DNA from: Symbiodinium natans
Taxonomy: Eukaryota; Sar; Dinophyceae; Suessiales; Symbiodiniaceae
DNA: 64,000 nucleotides
Assembly: GCA_905221605.1 (NCBI GenBank)
Contig: CAJNDS010002091.1
Location: forward strand, 972,501 to 1,036,500
Direction of reading: 5' to 3'
A program made the position numbers and the translations under genes. Positions 56,161 through 64,000 of this stretch are shown in pieces (within the stretch, counting starts at the first letter, position 1; each line of letters begins with the position of its first letter). The notes beneath the pieces were generated by a model. That model searched no databases, was not told the origin of the DNA, and saw only the letters and a program-made list of their open reading frames with translations.

Positions 56161-56383
56161 ACTGTGGTCGCCCATTGCGACGCAATGGATATAAAAGGTT
56201 TGGGGGTGAGGTGGGGGGGGAGGGGAAATACGTCCATTGGTACATGAACATGACGGCATAGTTTCTGCTTTGAAACCATGCGTTTGTGCATGTTCTGCGT
56301 TAGCATGGCTGAGAAAGAGGTGTAGGAATACACGCGGGCCGTGTCCCAGCTCGCAAAAGACGCCGAACCCTAAACCCTAAACC

Positions 56384-56615
56384 CTATTCTTCTCCTTCGC
56401 CAACAACCGCGAGCCTGCTTGGCTCTGCCTGATACGGTGGGGCATAACTATACTGAACTTGGAACATGAGCAAGAAATTGAATTTTAGCTGTTTCTTAAG
56501 AATTAAAGTACCCAAAAAACTTATTGAAAAAAAAAAACATACAGGTATCCCTAAGATAAACCCCGCAATACACACGTATGCCCACACCTCTTCCTCAGTC
56601 TTGCTGCCCACGAAC
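56384..56615 (-). CDS. Two-exon gene end with a conventional short intron
   Basis: Exon 56615-56576 (TGTTTTTGCAG|GTTCGTGG; FVGSKTEEEVWAY, donor GCATAC|GTGTGT) and exon 56452-56384 (CCAAGTTCAG|TATAG; YSYAPPYQAEPSRLAVVGEG, EE, TAG) around a 123-nt AT-rich intron free of telomeric repeat. The whole is open as one frame, so intron retention cannot be excluded. An ATG cassette at 56716 (MLEATSAILTARVPHTSLWK) may be its first exon. Confidence 0.5.
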
Positions 56616-56877
56616 CTGCAAAAACACATGGCCTCAAGCAAAAAAAAACGCTGTCATTTCCACAAGGACGTGTGCGGAACCCTTGCGGTCAGAATTGCCG
56701 ACGTTGCCTCTAGCATTTGGGGTCTACACGGTTTAGGGTTTAGGGTTTAGGGGTTAGGGGTTAGGGGTTAGGGGTTAGGGGTTAGGGGCTAGGGGTTAGG
56801 GTTTAGGGTTCAGGGCTTGTGTGGTTCAGGGTATGGAGAGTTCAAGGCTTTCGGGTCATTCAAGCATGCCCTTTGTC

Positions 56878-57887
56878 TTATGCCTCTTCTGTGCTCATCG
56901 AAGTGGCAACACGAAACAACCTTAACTGGACACTCTGCAAGCTGTTGGGCAGCTGGATCCCATCCAAGCTCTGGTTGAAGTGTCTTCCAAACATCAACGT
57001 CTGCAGGGTGCTGGGCAGCTGGGTCCCCTCCAAGCTCTGGTTGAAGATTCTTCCAAACGTCAACGTCTGCAGCGTGCTGGGCAGCTGGATCCCCTCCAAG
57101 CTCTGGTTGAACATGTAGCCAAACGTCAACGCCTGTAGGGTGCTGGGCAGCTGCATCCCGTCCAAGCTCTGGTTGAAGTGATCTCCAAACGTCAACGTCT
57201 GCAGGGTGCTGGGCAATTGGATCTGACTGAAGCTCTGGTTGAAGCCGGCGCCAAACGCCAGCGTCTGCAGATTGCTGGGCAGCTGGACCCCCTTCAAGCT
57301 TTGGTTGAACTCGTAGCCAAACGTCAACGTTTGCAGGCTGCTGGGCAGCTCGATCCCCTCCAAACTCTGGTTGAATCGTCTTCCAAACGTCAACGTCTGC
57401 AGGGTGCTGGGCAGCTGGATCCCCACGAAGCTCGGGTTGAAGTCCGAGCTAAAGGTCAAGGAGACCACTTCATTGAGAGCGCACGCATCCGCAGGATTGA
57501 AGGCTTTCTTCGCAAGCGCTTTCTCCAAGCTCACTGCGGCCCGACCCGCACCGTAGCCTTGAGTTACATACGTGACTTCATCGTTCCGCGCCTGTCCGAG
57601 CAGGGGCTCATGCAGATCGAGCACACCGCCGCCAGAGGTCAGCACGAGGGACCCGGGGGGGCGGCCCACTTTAGCTGCTACCGCTTCCACCACTTCCCAG
57701 CCTTTTGTCATAGGCTCTACATCCACCTGAACGGCATAGCCTCCGAGACCGCGGATGCTGAAGGGTCGCTTGCCTGCACTTCCGGAGTGTGAGGCCGTAT
57801 GCCCGGCCTCTCCCAGCGCTGGGTCAGACTCCGAGATTCCGTGCCATGGCTTCCTGCTTCCTGACCTTCGCTCATGTCGCTCACGGT
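56878..57887 (-). CDS. Ubiquitin-like plus FNIP-type leucine-rich-repeat protein
   Basis: Open minus frame to the stop at 56878. N-terminal part GLGGYAVQVDVEPMTKGWEV, then VEAVAAKVGRPPGSLVLTSG looks like a ubiquitin-fold domain. Then come eight 22-residue repeats of the type LTFG..FNQSL.GIQLPS.LQ (66-bp DNA period, about 56930-57460), an FNIP/LRR solenoid for protein binding. In-frame ATG exists only within the Ubl (PMTKGW), so the true start may lie in an upstream exon. A second minus frame opens with MSEGQEAGSHGTESRSLTQR and could be exon 1 ending CGTTCAG|GTGGATG. Partner and pathway unknown. Such proteins are, from memory, abundant in Symbiodiniaceae. Confidence 0.8.
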
Positions 57888-58008
57888 TTAGGGTTTAGGG
57901 TTTAGGGTTTAGGGTTTAGGGTTTAGGGTTTAGGGTTTAGGGTTTTGGGTTTTGGGTTTAGGGCACGTGCTCTTAGCCTAAAACGTAGCTCCAAACTGGG
58001 TCGGGTAC

Positions 58009-58068
58009 CTGTAGAGAACCCAACGCCATGTGCGTGCAGGGTGGTCCGGCCTTTGAATCCGGGAAAAC
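58009..58068 (-). CDS. Internal exon
   Basis: TTTTTGTGCAG|GTTTTC to TCTCTACAG|GTACCC, 60 nt, frame VFPDSKAGPPCTHMALGSLQ. Both splice sites are canonical. Confidence 0.6.
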
Positions 58069-58149
58069 CTGCACAAAAATTGCCTCAAACCCCTCTAACT
58101 AGGGTTTAGGGTTTTAATTTGGGTTCTAGTGTTCGGGGTGTTGGTTTTT

Positions 58150-58237
58150 CAGGTGGGATCGTAAACTCTTCTGTCTCAGCAAACATGTCATTCTCCATCG
58201 TGGTTGGGGCAAGGGCTGTTTGCCCGCCTGAACCCGA
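58150..58237 (-). CDS. Coding cassette, strand probable
   Basis: Minus frame LAPTTMENDMFAETEEFTIP, then PEKPTPR. On +, TTTTTCAG|GTGGG leads to two open frames as well. Confidence 0.4.
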
Positions 58238-58257
58238 AAAAACAAACCCGAAACACC

Positions 58258-58390
58258 AAACCCTAAACCCTAAACCCTAAACCCTAAACCCTAAACCCTA
58301 AACCCTAAACCCTAAACCCTAAACCCTAAACCCTAAACCCTAAACCCTAAACCCTAAACCCTAAACCCTAAACCCTAAACCCTAAACCCT
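58258..58390. repeat. Telomeric array (C-rich on +)
   Basis: Nineteen uninterrupted CCCTAAA units. Confidence 0.97.
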
Positions 58391-58424
58391 CCCTCCACTT
58401 TGGGTTTTAGGCTTTAGGGCTACG

Positions 58425-58520
58425 TGCTCTCCACCCAAAAGCTCAACCCCAGGCCGCCGGGACAGGAGACAGCCCGAAGCCGGAGATTAGCCAGTGACCC
58501 CAAGCCCTTAATCGTAAGCC
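58425..58520 (-). CDS. Exon candidate
   Basis: Frame LGSLANLRLRAVSCPGGLGL, then SFWVEST-stop. Unknown. Confidence 0.35.
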
Positions 58521-58767
58521 CCAGGGTTTAGGGTTTAGGGTTTAGGGTTTAGGGTTTAGGGTTTAGGGTTTAGGGTTTAGGGTTCAGGGTTTAGGGTTTA
58601 GGGTTTAGGGTTAAGGTTTAGGGTTTAGGGTACTTCCTTATAGTAAACTCTCAACCCTGAATCCCCAAAGCCTACTTGAAGGCTCGTGGGGAGTGAAGCA
58701 TACCTGCCTGTGACCCTAAGACCTGGCAGGCTTACAAGGTCCTAGTGAATGCCAGTCGGGAGCCTAC

Positions 58768-58848
58768 CTGTATATGCCTCCAGGGAACAGAACAGGAAAG
58801 ACCACAGCAGTGTCAAGAAGCAGGTCCTTGCAACTCAGGCGAGGCGCG
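58768..58848 (-). CDS. Internal exon, hydrophobic
   Basis: CGGAGTCAG|CGCG, frame PRLSCKDLLLDTAVVFPVLF, then PGGIY, donor ATACAG|GTAGGC. Could be membrane-associated. Confidence 0.5.
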
Positions 58849-59084
58849 CTGACTCCGAGCTTGTATTAGGGTTTAGGGTGTTTAGGGCTTAGGGTCCCAG
58901 AACTTAGAAACCCGAAGCACTAGTCCCTACATGAAGATTCTTGGGTTGTTCTGTAGTCTCAAAAAGGACCCACAAAACGAGTTCCAAGCACTTCTACCTA
59001 CAGTTATCCTGTAGTTATATGAGTACCCCTCCCAGTAGGGGACCCTCAGACACTCTAGGCTTTCAGGGGAGTGGACAAGCCCGT

Positions 59085-59155
59085 GTCAATCCCGAGGAGC
59101 TTTCCTTCATGAAAAACGTGTGTTCACCCGTACTGCGGGCCCACGGACCTAAACC
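59085..59155. CDS. Coding cassette, strand uncertain
   Basis: Minus STGEHTFFMKESSSGLTRAC after GGGCCCGCAG|T, or + VNPEELSFMKNVCSPVLRAH. Confidence 0.35.
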
Positions 59156-59186
59156 CTAAACCCTAAACCCTAAACCCTAAACCCTA

Positions 59187-59300
59187 AATCATCAGAATCA
59201 AGAATCTAGCCACCGGGATCGAGAGAGTTAAAACCGGGATCAAAAAACTGAATCAGGATGTGGTGGTAGTACTAGCAGTAGCAGCCCACCCAACCCCCTG
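59187..59300 (+). CDS. Coding candidate
   Basis: The + frame IKNLATGIERVKTGIKKLNQ, then DVVVVLAVAAHP, before a C12/A9 homopolymer. Unknown. Confidence 0.3.
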
Positions 59301-59329
59301 TCCCCCCCCCCCCCAAAAAAAAACACCAA

Positions 59330-59450
59330 CAAAAGTGTGTGTGCATATATATATATATATATACATATATACATATTATTTATTTATTTATTGCTATGTA
59401 TTTATATTTATATTCATATTATACTAGTTCTGAAATGGAAAAATACCTTT
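59330..59450. repeat. AT-rich island
   Basis: (TA)n, (TTTA)n; like 22715 and 49600. Confidence 0.8.
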
Positions 59451-60088
59451 TAGAGTAGGTTGACAGTGACCCTTCTAGCAAAGTTCTGGAGTTCTGGGAT
59501 TCAGGTAGCCCTTCCCTGGAACCCTAAAACCCTAAAACCCTAAAAGCCTTAAAACCCTAAAACCCTAAAACCCTAAAACCCTAAAACCCTAAACCATGCT
59601 CTGGGATTCAGGGTTCAGGGTTCAGGGTTCAGGGTTTGGGGTTTAGGGTTTAGGGTTTGGGGTTTAGGGTTCAGGGTTCAGGGTTCAGGGTTTCCGGTCG
59701 ATGAGCCCTCAACCTACGGGAGGGGCTGAAATCACCAAAAGACACCAAAAACCTTCTGAAAAATATTCTGAATATGATCCTCTTAAACCCAATAAGGGAG
59801 AATATGATATGTCCCAAGAACCTACTGAGTATAAATCCTAAACCCTAAACCCTCAAACCCTAAACAAACCCTGACCTGAACCCTGAATCCAGAAGGTCTA
59901 GACCCTAAACCCTAAAAAAAGGGAATAAGGGCCTACTCCGGGTAACCCTAAACCCTAAACCCTTAACCCTTAAAACCTAAACCCTCACCCCCCCCCCCTC
60001 CCCACCCAACCTGCCCTCAACCCCCAAGTGCCCCCCTAACCCTAACCCTAAACCCTAAACCCTAAACCCTAAACCCTAAACCCTAAAC

Positions 60089-60165
60089 CCCAAGTGCGTG
60101 TTGGCGTCGACATCATGGTCACAAGCTTAAACAGCTCCCGGAAGGCGCGAACCTTCTTCAGAAGC
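60089..60165 (-). CDS. Exon resembling a voltage-sensor S4-S5 linker
   Basis: AACTTGCTGCAG|GCTTCTG, frame LLKKVRAFRELFKLVTMMST, then PTRT. Basic amphipathic RxFRELxKL pattern as after S4 in voltage-gated channels. May belong to the channel modelled at 38006-50209 or to a second one. Confidence 0.55.
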
Positions 60166-60179
60166 CTGCAGCAAGTTTA

Positions 60180-60412
60180 GGGTTCAGGGTTTAGGGTTTT
60201 AGGGTTTTAGGGTTTAGGGTTTAGGGTTTAGGGTTTAGGGTTTAGAGTTTAGGGTTTAGGGTTTAGGGTTTAGGGTTTAGGGTTTAGGGTTTAGGGTTTA
60301 GGGCTTAGGGCTTAGGGTTTAGGGTTTAGGGTTTAGGGTTTAGGGTTTAGGGTTTAGGGTTTGGGGTTTGGGGTTTAGGGCTTAGGGTTCAGGGTTTAGG
60401 GTTTAGGGTTTA
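60180..60412. repeat. Telomeric array
   Basis: TTTAGGG with a few TTTGGGG and TTAGGGC units. Confidence 0.95.
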
Positions 60413-60517
60413 GCCTGCAGCGGGTTTAGGGGGGTTGTAGGGTTTAGAGGGTTTGAGGTTTAGGAGTTTAGGGGTTCCCTAAACCCAAACCCTAAACCCC
60501 AAACCCCAAACCTCTTG

Positions 60518-60588
60518 CGGGAGGGCAGTTTAGGGGATCGCGCGTGTGGAGGGCGACTCGGGACTCAGTGCTTTGTTGAGACAACATG
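60518..60588 (-). CDS. Exon candidate with ATG
   Basis: MLSQQSTESRVALHTRDPLN, then CPPAR, donor GCAAGAG|GTTTGG. Confidence 0.4.
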
Positions 60589-60921
60589 GGCTTAAGGGTT
60601 TGGGTCTTAGGGGCCTAGGATCTAAAAAAGTCTTCAACATACCCTTGGGCATACCCCTTACAAGGAATCAAGGGGAATGGTAACATCCTTCCTTAAATTC
60701 TCCGTTTATGGGTTGAGGGGTTTGGGGCTTGGGGGATGCTTTTGTCTGAGACAGGAACAGTTCTCTGTAAATCCAAACCCCCCATCCTATCGTCACCGGC
60801 CCGCCCCCCCCCCCCACCCCTCGGGATCCAAACCCAATAAAGGCAGAGATTGTAGGGTTTAGGGTTTAGGGTTTAGGGTTTAGGGTTTAGGGTTTAGGGC
60901 TTAGGGCTTAGGGCTTAGGGT

Positions 60922-61176
60922 TTAGGGATAATGAAGGAGTGAGATGGGGTGAGCTTGGGTTCTTGAGTTTGAGTTGAATATTTCTCCACCCGAGGCCGAT
61001 TTAGGTGGCGGGGCAAAGGGAGGCTTGTATGGTTTCGGGTCTTCGGTTGGTTTAGGGTGTAGGGTGTAGGGTTTAGGTTCAGGGTTACTCGCAAAATCCT
61101 TTCTGTAAAAACACAGACTAGCATGCCCAGCCACCACCTGCGGACCCCAGCGGGGCAACAACACCGAACCCCCCAA
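60922..61176 (-). CDS. Coding candidate
   Basis: Frame VVAGHASLCFYRKDFASNPE, then a Pro-rich repeat-derived stretch, then SASGGEIFNSNSRTQAHPIS and LLHYP. GGGTCCGCAG|GTGG is a good acceptor. Probably two exons around a telomeric intron. Confidence 0.35.
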   Translation of the reverse strand: MGGSVLLPRWGPQVVAGHASLCFYRKDFASNPEPKPYTLHPKPTEDPKPYKPPFAPPPKSASGGEIFNSNSRTQAHPISLLHYP

Positions 61177-61190
61177 ATCCTAACCCCCAC

Positions 61191-61320
61191 TTGGAGGTTC
61201 ATAATCTTAGCTGCACGTTTTAACTCGGTTCTAACCCCATTGGGGCACTCAAGGGGCTTAAAAGTGGGTCATCAAAAGTACAGATATATTTGGGTTGCTA
61301 AGTAGCATGAACCTCCAGGT
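61191..61320. mobile_element. Foldback element, family C
   Basis: ACTTGGAGGTTCATAATCTT and AAGTAGCATGAACCTCCAGG arms. Confidence 0.7.
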
Positions 61321-61351
61321 ATCACCCAAACACCAGAAAACCTACGAAAAC

Positions 61352-61436
61352 ACGGGGCCCCTAATGTATATCCCCAAATAGTAGGATCCCCTTATAAAAG
61401 GGCCCCAAGAAGGTACCCCTAATTTCGGAAACCCCT
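61352..61436. mobile_element. Foldback element, family E (reverse)
   Basis: GGGGCCCCTAATGTATATCC to GGTACCCCTAATTTCGGAAA, the mirror of 427 and 44647. Confidence 0.6.
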
Positions 61437-61615
61437 AAATGAACTTCGGTCAAAATCACTTTGCTAAGTCGAAGGACATGTAAGTTCGGCCTCAGCCTTA
61501 CACCCGAGACCCCAAACGAAGATCAAACCCTAAACCCTGAACCCTGAACCCTGGATTCCAAACCCCAAAACCTCCACCCTCAACCCTAATTAAACCAAAA
61601 ATCCTAACTCCTAGT

Positions 61616-61772
61616 GGGATGTTCCCCCTTATACTAACAGGCCTTAATAGGGATGATAATAGGGGGTAGTATAACCCCTATCAAGGACTGTTACTAACAG
61701 GCCTTACTAGGGATGATAATAGGGGTACTATAACCTCTATTAGGGACTGTTAGTGTAAGGAGAAACATCCCA
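61616..61772. mobile_element. Foldback element, family B, partially duplicated
   Basis: GGGATGTTCCCCCTTATACT to AAGGAGAAACATCCCA. The half ACTAACAGGCCTTA.TAGGGATGATAATAGGG occurs twice in tandem. Confidence 0.7.
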
Positions 61773-61816
61773 ACTCCTAAACCCTAAACCCTAAACCCTA
61801 AACCCTAAACCCTAAA

Positions 61817-61882
61817 CCCTCGCAGGGCCAGCGCCTCATGAGGCGGATGATGCGTGCCAATCTGAGCACTCCTCAGCACATG
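61817..61882. CDS. Coding cassette, strand uncertain
   Basis: Minus HVLRSAQIGTHHPPHEALAL with donor CTGCGAGG|GTTTAG, or + GQRLMRRMMRANLSTPQHML after CTCGCAG|. Confidence 0.4.
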
Positions 61883-61884
61883 TT

Positions 61885-62060
61885 GGTTTAGGGTTTAGGG
61901 TTTAGGGTTTAGGGTTTAGGGTTTAGGGTTTAGGGTTTAGGGTTTAGGGTTTAGGGTTTAGGGTTTAGGGTGTAGGGTTTAGGGTTTAGGGTTTAGGGTT
62001 TAGGGTTTAGGGTTTAGGGTTTAGGGTTTAGGGTTTAGGGTTTAGGGTTTAGGGTTTAGG
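61885..62060. repeat. Telomeric array
   Basis: Twenty-five TTTAGGG units, one GTGTAGGG. Confidence 0.97.
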
Positions 62061-62194
62061 GCCTAGGGTTCAGGGCTTAGGGTTTAGGGCTTAGGGTTTA
62101 GGGTTTAGGGCTTGGGGTTCAGGGTGTAGGGTTTATGGCTTAGGGTTTCGGGTTTTGGGTTTAGGCCTGAACTGGGAAGTCGCGCTTGCCAGCT

Positions 62195-62263
62195 TTAAGG
62201 CATGTGATGGCCCATGAAGACCGAAAGAGAGCGGTACACTGGTTTTTGGATGGAATTTGGGGC
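62195..62263 (-). CDS. Terminal exon
   Basis: Frame PNSIQKPVYRSLSVFMGHHM, then P and TAA. Confidence 0.45.
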   Translation of the reverse strand, partial: APNSIQKPVYRSLSVFMGHHMP

Positions 62264-62513
62264 TAGACGGGCGCTAACTGATCCCTGGAACCCTAAACCC
62301 CAAACCCCAAACCCTAAACCCTAAACCCTAAACCCGAAACCCGAAACCCTAAACCCAACTTAACCTCAAAACCAGACTTGGCCCGCCGACAGGAGAAAAA
62401 CGAAACACGAACAAAAAAAAGGAGCTCTCTCCGAGGGTCGGGTTTTGCCTGTACCTAAACCCTAAACCCTAAACCCTAAACCTCTCTTTCATATATAATT
62501 TAAATGTTAAGGA

Positions 62514-62577
62514 GTTACTGGGCAAGGTCGCCGTTTTACTGGGCAAGGTCGCCGTTTTACTGGGCATGGGCAAGGTC
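62514..62577. repeat. 22-bp tandem repeat
   Basis: TTACTGGGCAAGGTCGCCGT twice in tandem plus a partial third copy, in an AT-richer unique stretch (62480-62690) with no exon. Confidence 0.85.
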
Positions 62578-62719
62578 GTTCAATAAGTAAAATGTTTTCT
62601 TAATCTTGTGGGATTCTTTGGGCGGGTGGGTATTTTCCTGGAGTAATTGCTTGACTAGTGAATGCTTGGACTTGAGATGCTGATCCCTAAACCCTAAACC
62701 CTAAACCCTTGTTCATGCT

Positions 62720-62830
62720 GCCATGCCGGCGGGTGTCACTTTATGATCGCTGTGTTCTGTGCCGGTGCACAGGCTCCGCCATGTTGGCAGGATGCCCAAA
62801 AGACCCTAAATTTTCAACCCATTGCCAGCC
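62720..62830. CDS. Coding cassette, strand uncertain
   Basis: The + frame APPCWQDAQKTLNFQPIASQ after GTGCACAG|, or minus LPTWRSLCTGTEHSDHKVTP with a stop. Confidence 0.3.
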
Positions 62831-63330
62831 AGGAATTAGGGCTTAGGGCTAAGGGCTTAGTTTAGGGTTTTGGGTTTAGGGTTTGGGGTTTGGGGTTTGG
62901 GGTTTAGGGTTTAGGGTTTAGGGTTTAGGGTTTAGAGTTTAGGGTTTAGGGTTTAGGGTTTAGAGCTTAGGGTTTAGGGTTTAGGGTTGCGAGTCATGGG
63001 GATAGGGCCTAGGATCTGGGTAGGGTTAGGGTTTATGATGCGGCTGGAGTCCAACGTTGGGGCTTTGGGCTAAACCCTAAACCCTAAGCCCTGAACCAAA
63101 CCCTGAACCCTAAACCCTAGACCTAAACCCAAACCCTCCCCCTCAATTTGGAGTTCAGGGTTTAGGGATTTGGGGCTCAAGGAGTACAAGGAAAACAGTC
63201 TTCCCCAGAGGGGTTGCGGGGAGGGGGGCGTAGGGTTTGAGGGGGCCCTAAACCCTAAACCCGAAACCCCAAACCCTGAACCCTAAACCCTAAACCCGAA
63301 ACCCCAAACCCTAAACCCTAAACCCTAAAC

Positions 63331-63423
63331 GTGGCCCGAGCTGCGCATGACTTGCATGTTCACGTTCAGGCTCCGTGAGGCTAGGGCCTGCATGAAGAGC
63401 TCGACGTAGCCTCTCAAGAAGCT
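63331..63423 (-). CDS. Internal exon
   Basis: CCCCTAAG|AGCTTC, 93 nt, frame SFLRGYVELFMQALASRSLN, then VNMQVMRSSGH, donor GGCCAC|GTTTAGG. Nearly every codon ends in G/C. Acceptor and donor both come from the telomeric repeat. Unknown family. Confidence 0.65.
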
Positions 63424-63519
63424 CTTAGGGGATTTTCGGGTTTAGGGGTCAGGGTTTAGGGTTTAGGGTTTAGGGTTTAGGGTTTAGGGTTTGGGGTTTA
63501 GGGTTTCAGGGAATTTCCG

Positions 63520-63700
63520 GGTGCAAGCGGGGAGGTCAGGGATTGTGTTTCTTGTGTTTGGGGATGCTTTTGGGGTGTGTGGCCTCAGGCCCTCCTCATG
63601 TAGTCAATTGGCCACAACATCGGTGCAGCAGCCCACCTTACAACTCAAACTCAAAGCCGCGACAAGGTTTGGCTACTGTTTTAAGGACCAGGGGACTTAG
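63520..63700 (+). CDS. Coding candidate on + strand
   Basis: Frame CGLRPSSCSQLATTSVQQPT, then LQLKLKAATRFGYCFKDQGT and TAG at the edge of a family D element. Confidence 0.35.
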
Positions 63701-63790
63701 TAAGTGGGGTTATAAGAAAGGTAACTATACTCATAACTACCTATAAGCCCTTATAACCCTACTTACTATGTGCTCCGATGCTCCAAGTGG
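63695..63790. mobile_element. Foldback element, family D
   Basis: ACTTAGTAAGTGGGGTTATA and TATAACCCTACTTACTATGT arms. Confidence 0.65.
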
Positions 63791-63823
63791 TGCTCAAATG
63801 GTTTGGGGTTCCCCAGAACGGGT

Positions 63824-63931
63824 CTACTTGGAGGTTCATGGGTAGTTAGAAGTTATAAGTGCCCGAAGAAGGTGACACGAAGAGTTGTCCTCCTTCTAAT
63901 GCTACTTGTAACTTCCCATGAACCTCCAAGC
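63824..63931. mobile_element. Foldback element, family C (short)
   Basis: TACTTGGAGGTTCATGGGTA and CCCATGAACCTCCAAG arms. Confidence 0.7.
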
Positions 63932-63934
63932 CAG

Positions 63935-64000
63935 CTAAACCCCAAACCCTAAACCCTAAACCCTAAACCCTAAACCCTAAACCCTAAACCCTAAACCCTA
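63935..64000. repeat. Telomeric array running off window
   Basis: CCCTAAA units continue to the last base; nothing shows that this is a chromosome end. Confidence 0.95.

Noticed and set aside
1-64000. The window as a chromosome end (true telomere/subtelomere)
   Set aside because: Arrays are short, in both orientations, and alternate with exons over all 64 kb; no terminal unidirectional tract.

Overview
The window looks like nuclear DNA of a dinoflagellate, most probably of the Symbiodiniaceae/Suessiales kind. The grounds are: plant-type telomere heptamers (TTTAGGG/CCCTAAA) scattered through the whole sequence in both orientations; very short GC-rich, high-GC3 coding segments; GT and GC (perhaps GA) splice donors; an FNIP-type leucine-rich-repeat protein behind a ubiquitin-like N-terminus; and an EF-hand cation channel whose motifs resemble dinoflagellate proteins as I remember them. 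No database search was possible.

Layout. Between telomeric arrays (20-400 bp, pure or degenerate) lie many unique cassettes of 40-300 bp. Most are open in one frame and bounded by plausible splice sites. Read on the + strand, the usual order is CCCTAAA array - cassette - TTTAGGG array. Transcribed from the minus strand, an intron would then start in GGGTTTAGGG and end in CCCTAA(A/G), so its two ends are complementary and the repeat itself supplies GT and AG.

The clearest gene runs on the minus strand from about 50.2 kb down to about 38.0 kb. It encodes the pore loop (AGDSW), the S6 helix (NLIVAV/IVDTF), two EF-hands (DRNGSGQLTLDD and DSDGSGYIEASE) and a C-terminal helical region of a voltage-gated cation channel. 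It is cut into about 11 exons of 30-85 bp, separated by introns of 0.3-2 kb made of telomere repeats, foldback elements and other coding-like cassettes. Most reading phases fit, and several joins restore textbook motifs. A possible S4-S5 linker exon lies at 60.1 kb.

Other regions: an intact single-exon fold-type-I aminotransferase (5.9-7.3 kb); the FNIP gene (56.9-57.9 kb); a multi-exon small membrane protein (13.3-14.8 kb) with an 82-bp telomeric block inside a 30-bp duplication of its own exon; a coiled-coil/acidic gene (29.8-32.6 kb); EF-hand channel exons (38-50 kb); and many unassigned exons. At least eight families of short foldback elements (called A-J here), three AT-rich islands, and arrays of telomere variants (TTAGGGC, TTTAGGC, TTTGGGG, an AGGCTTATTT decamer) fill the rest. 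Exon calls rest on open frames, codon bias and splice signals only. Where both strands are open I say so.
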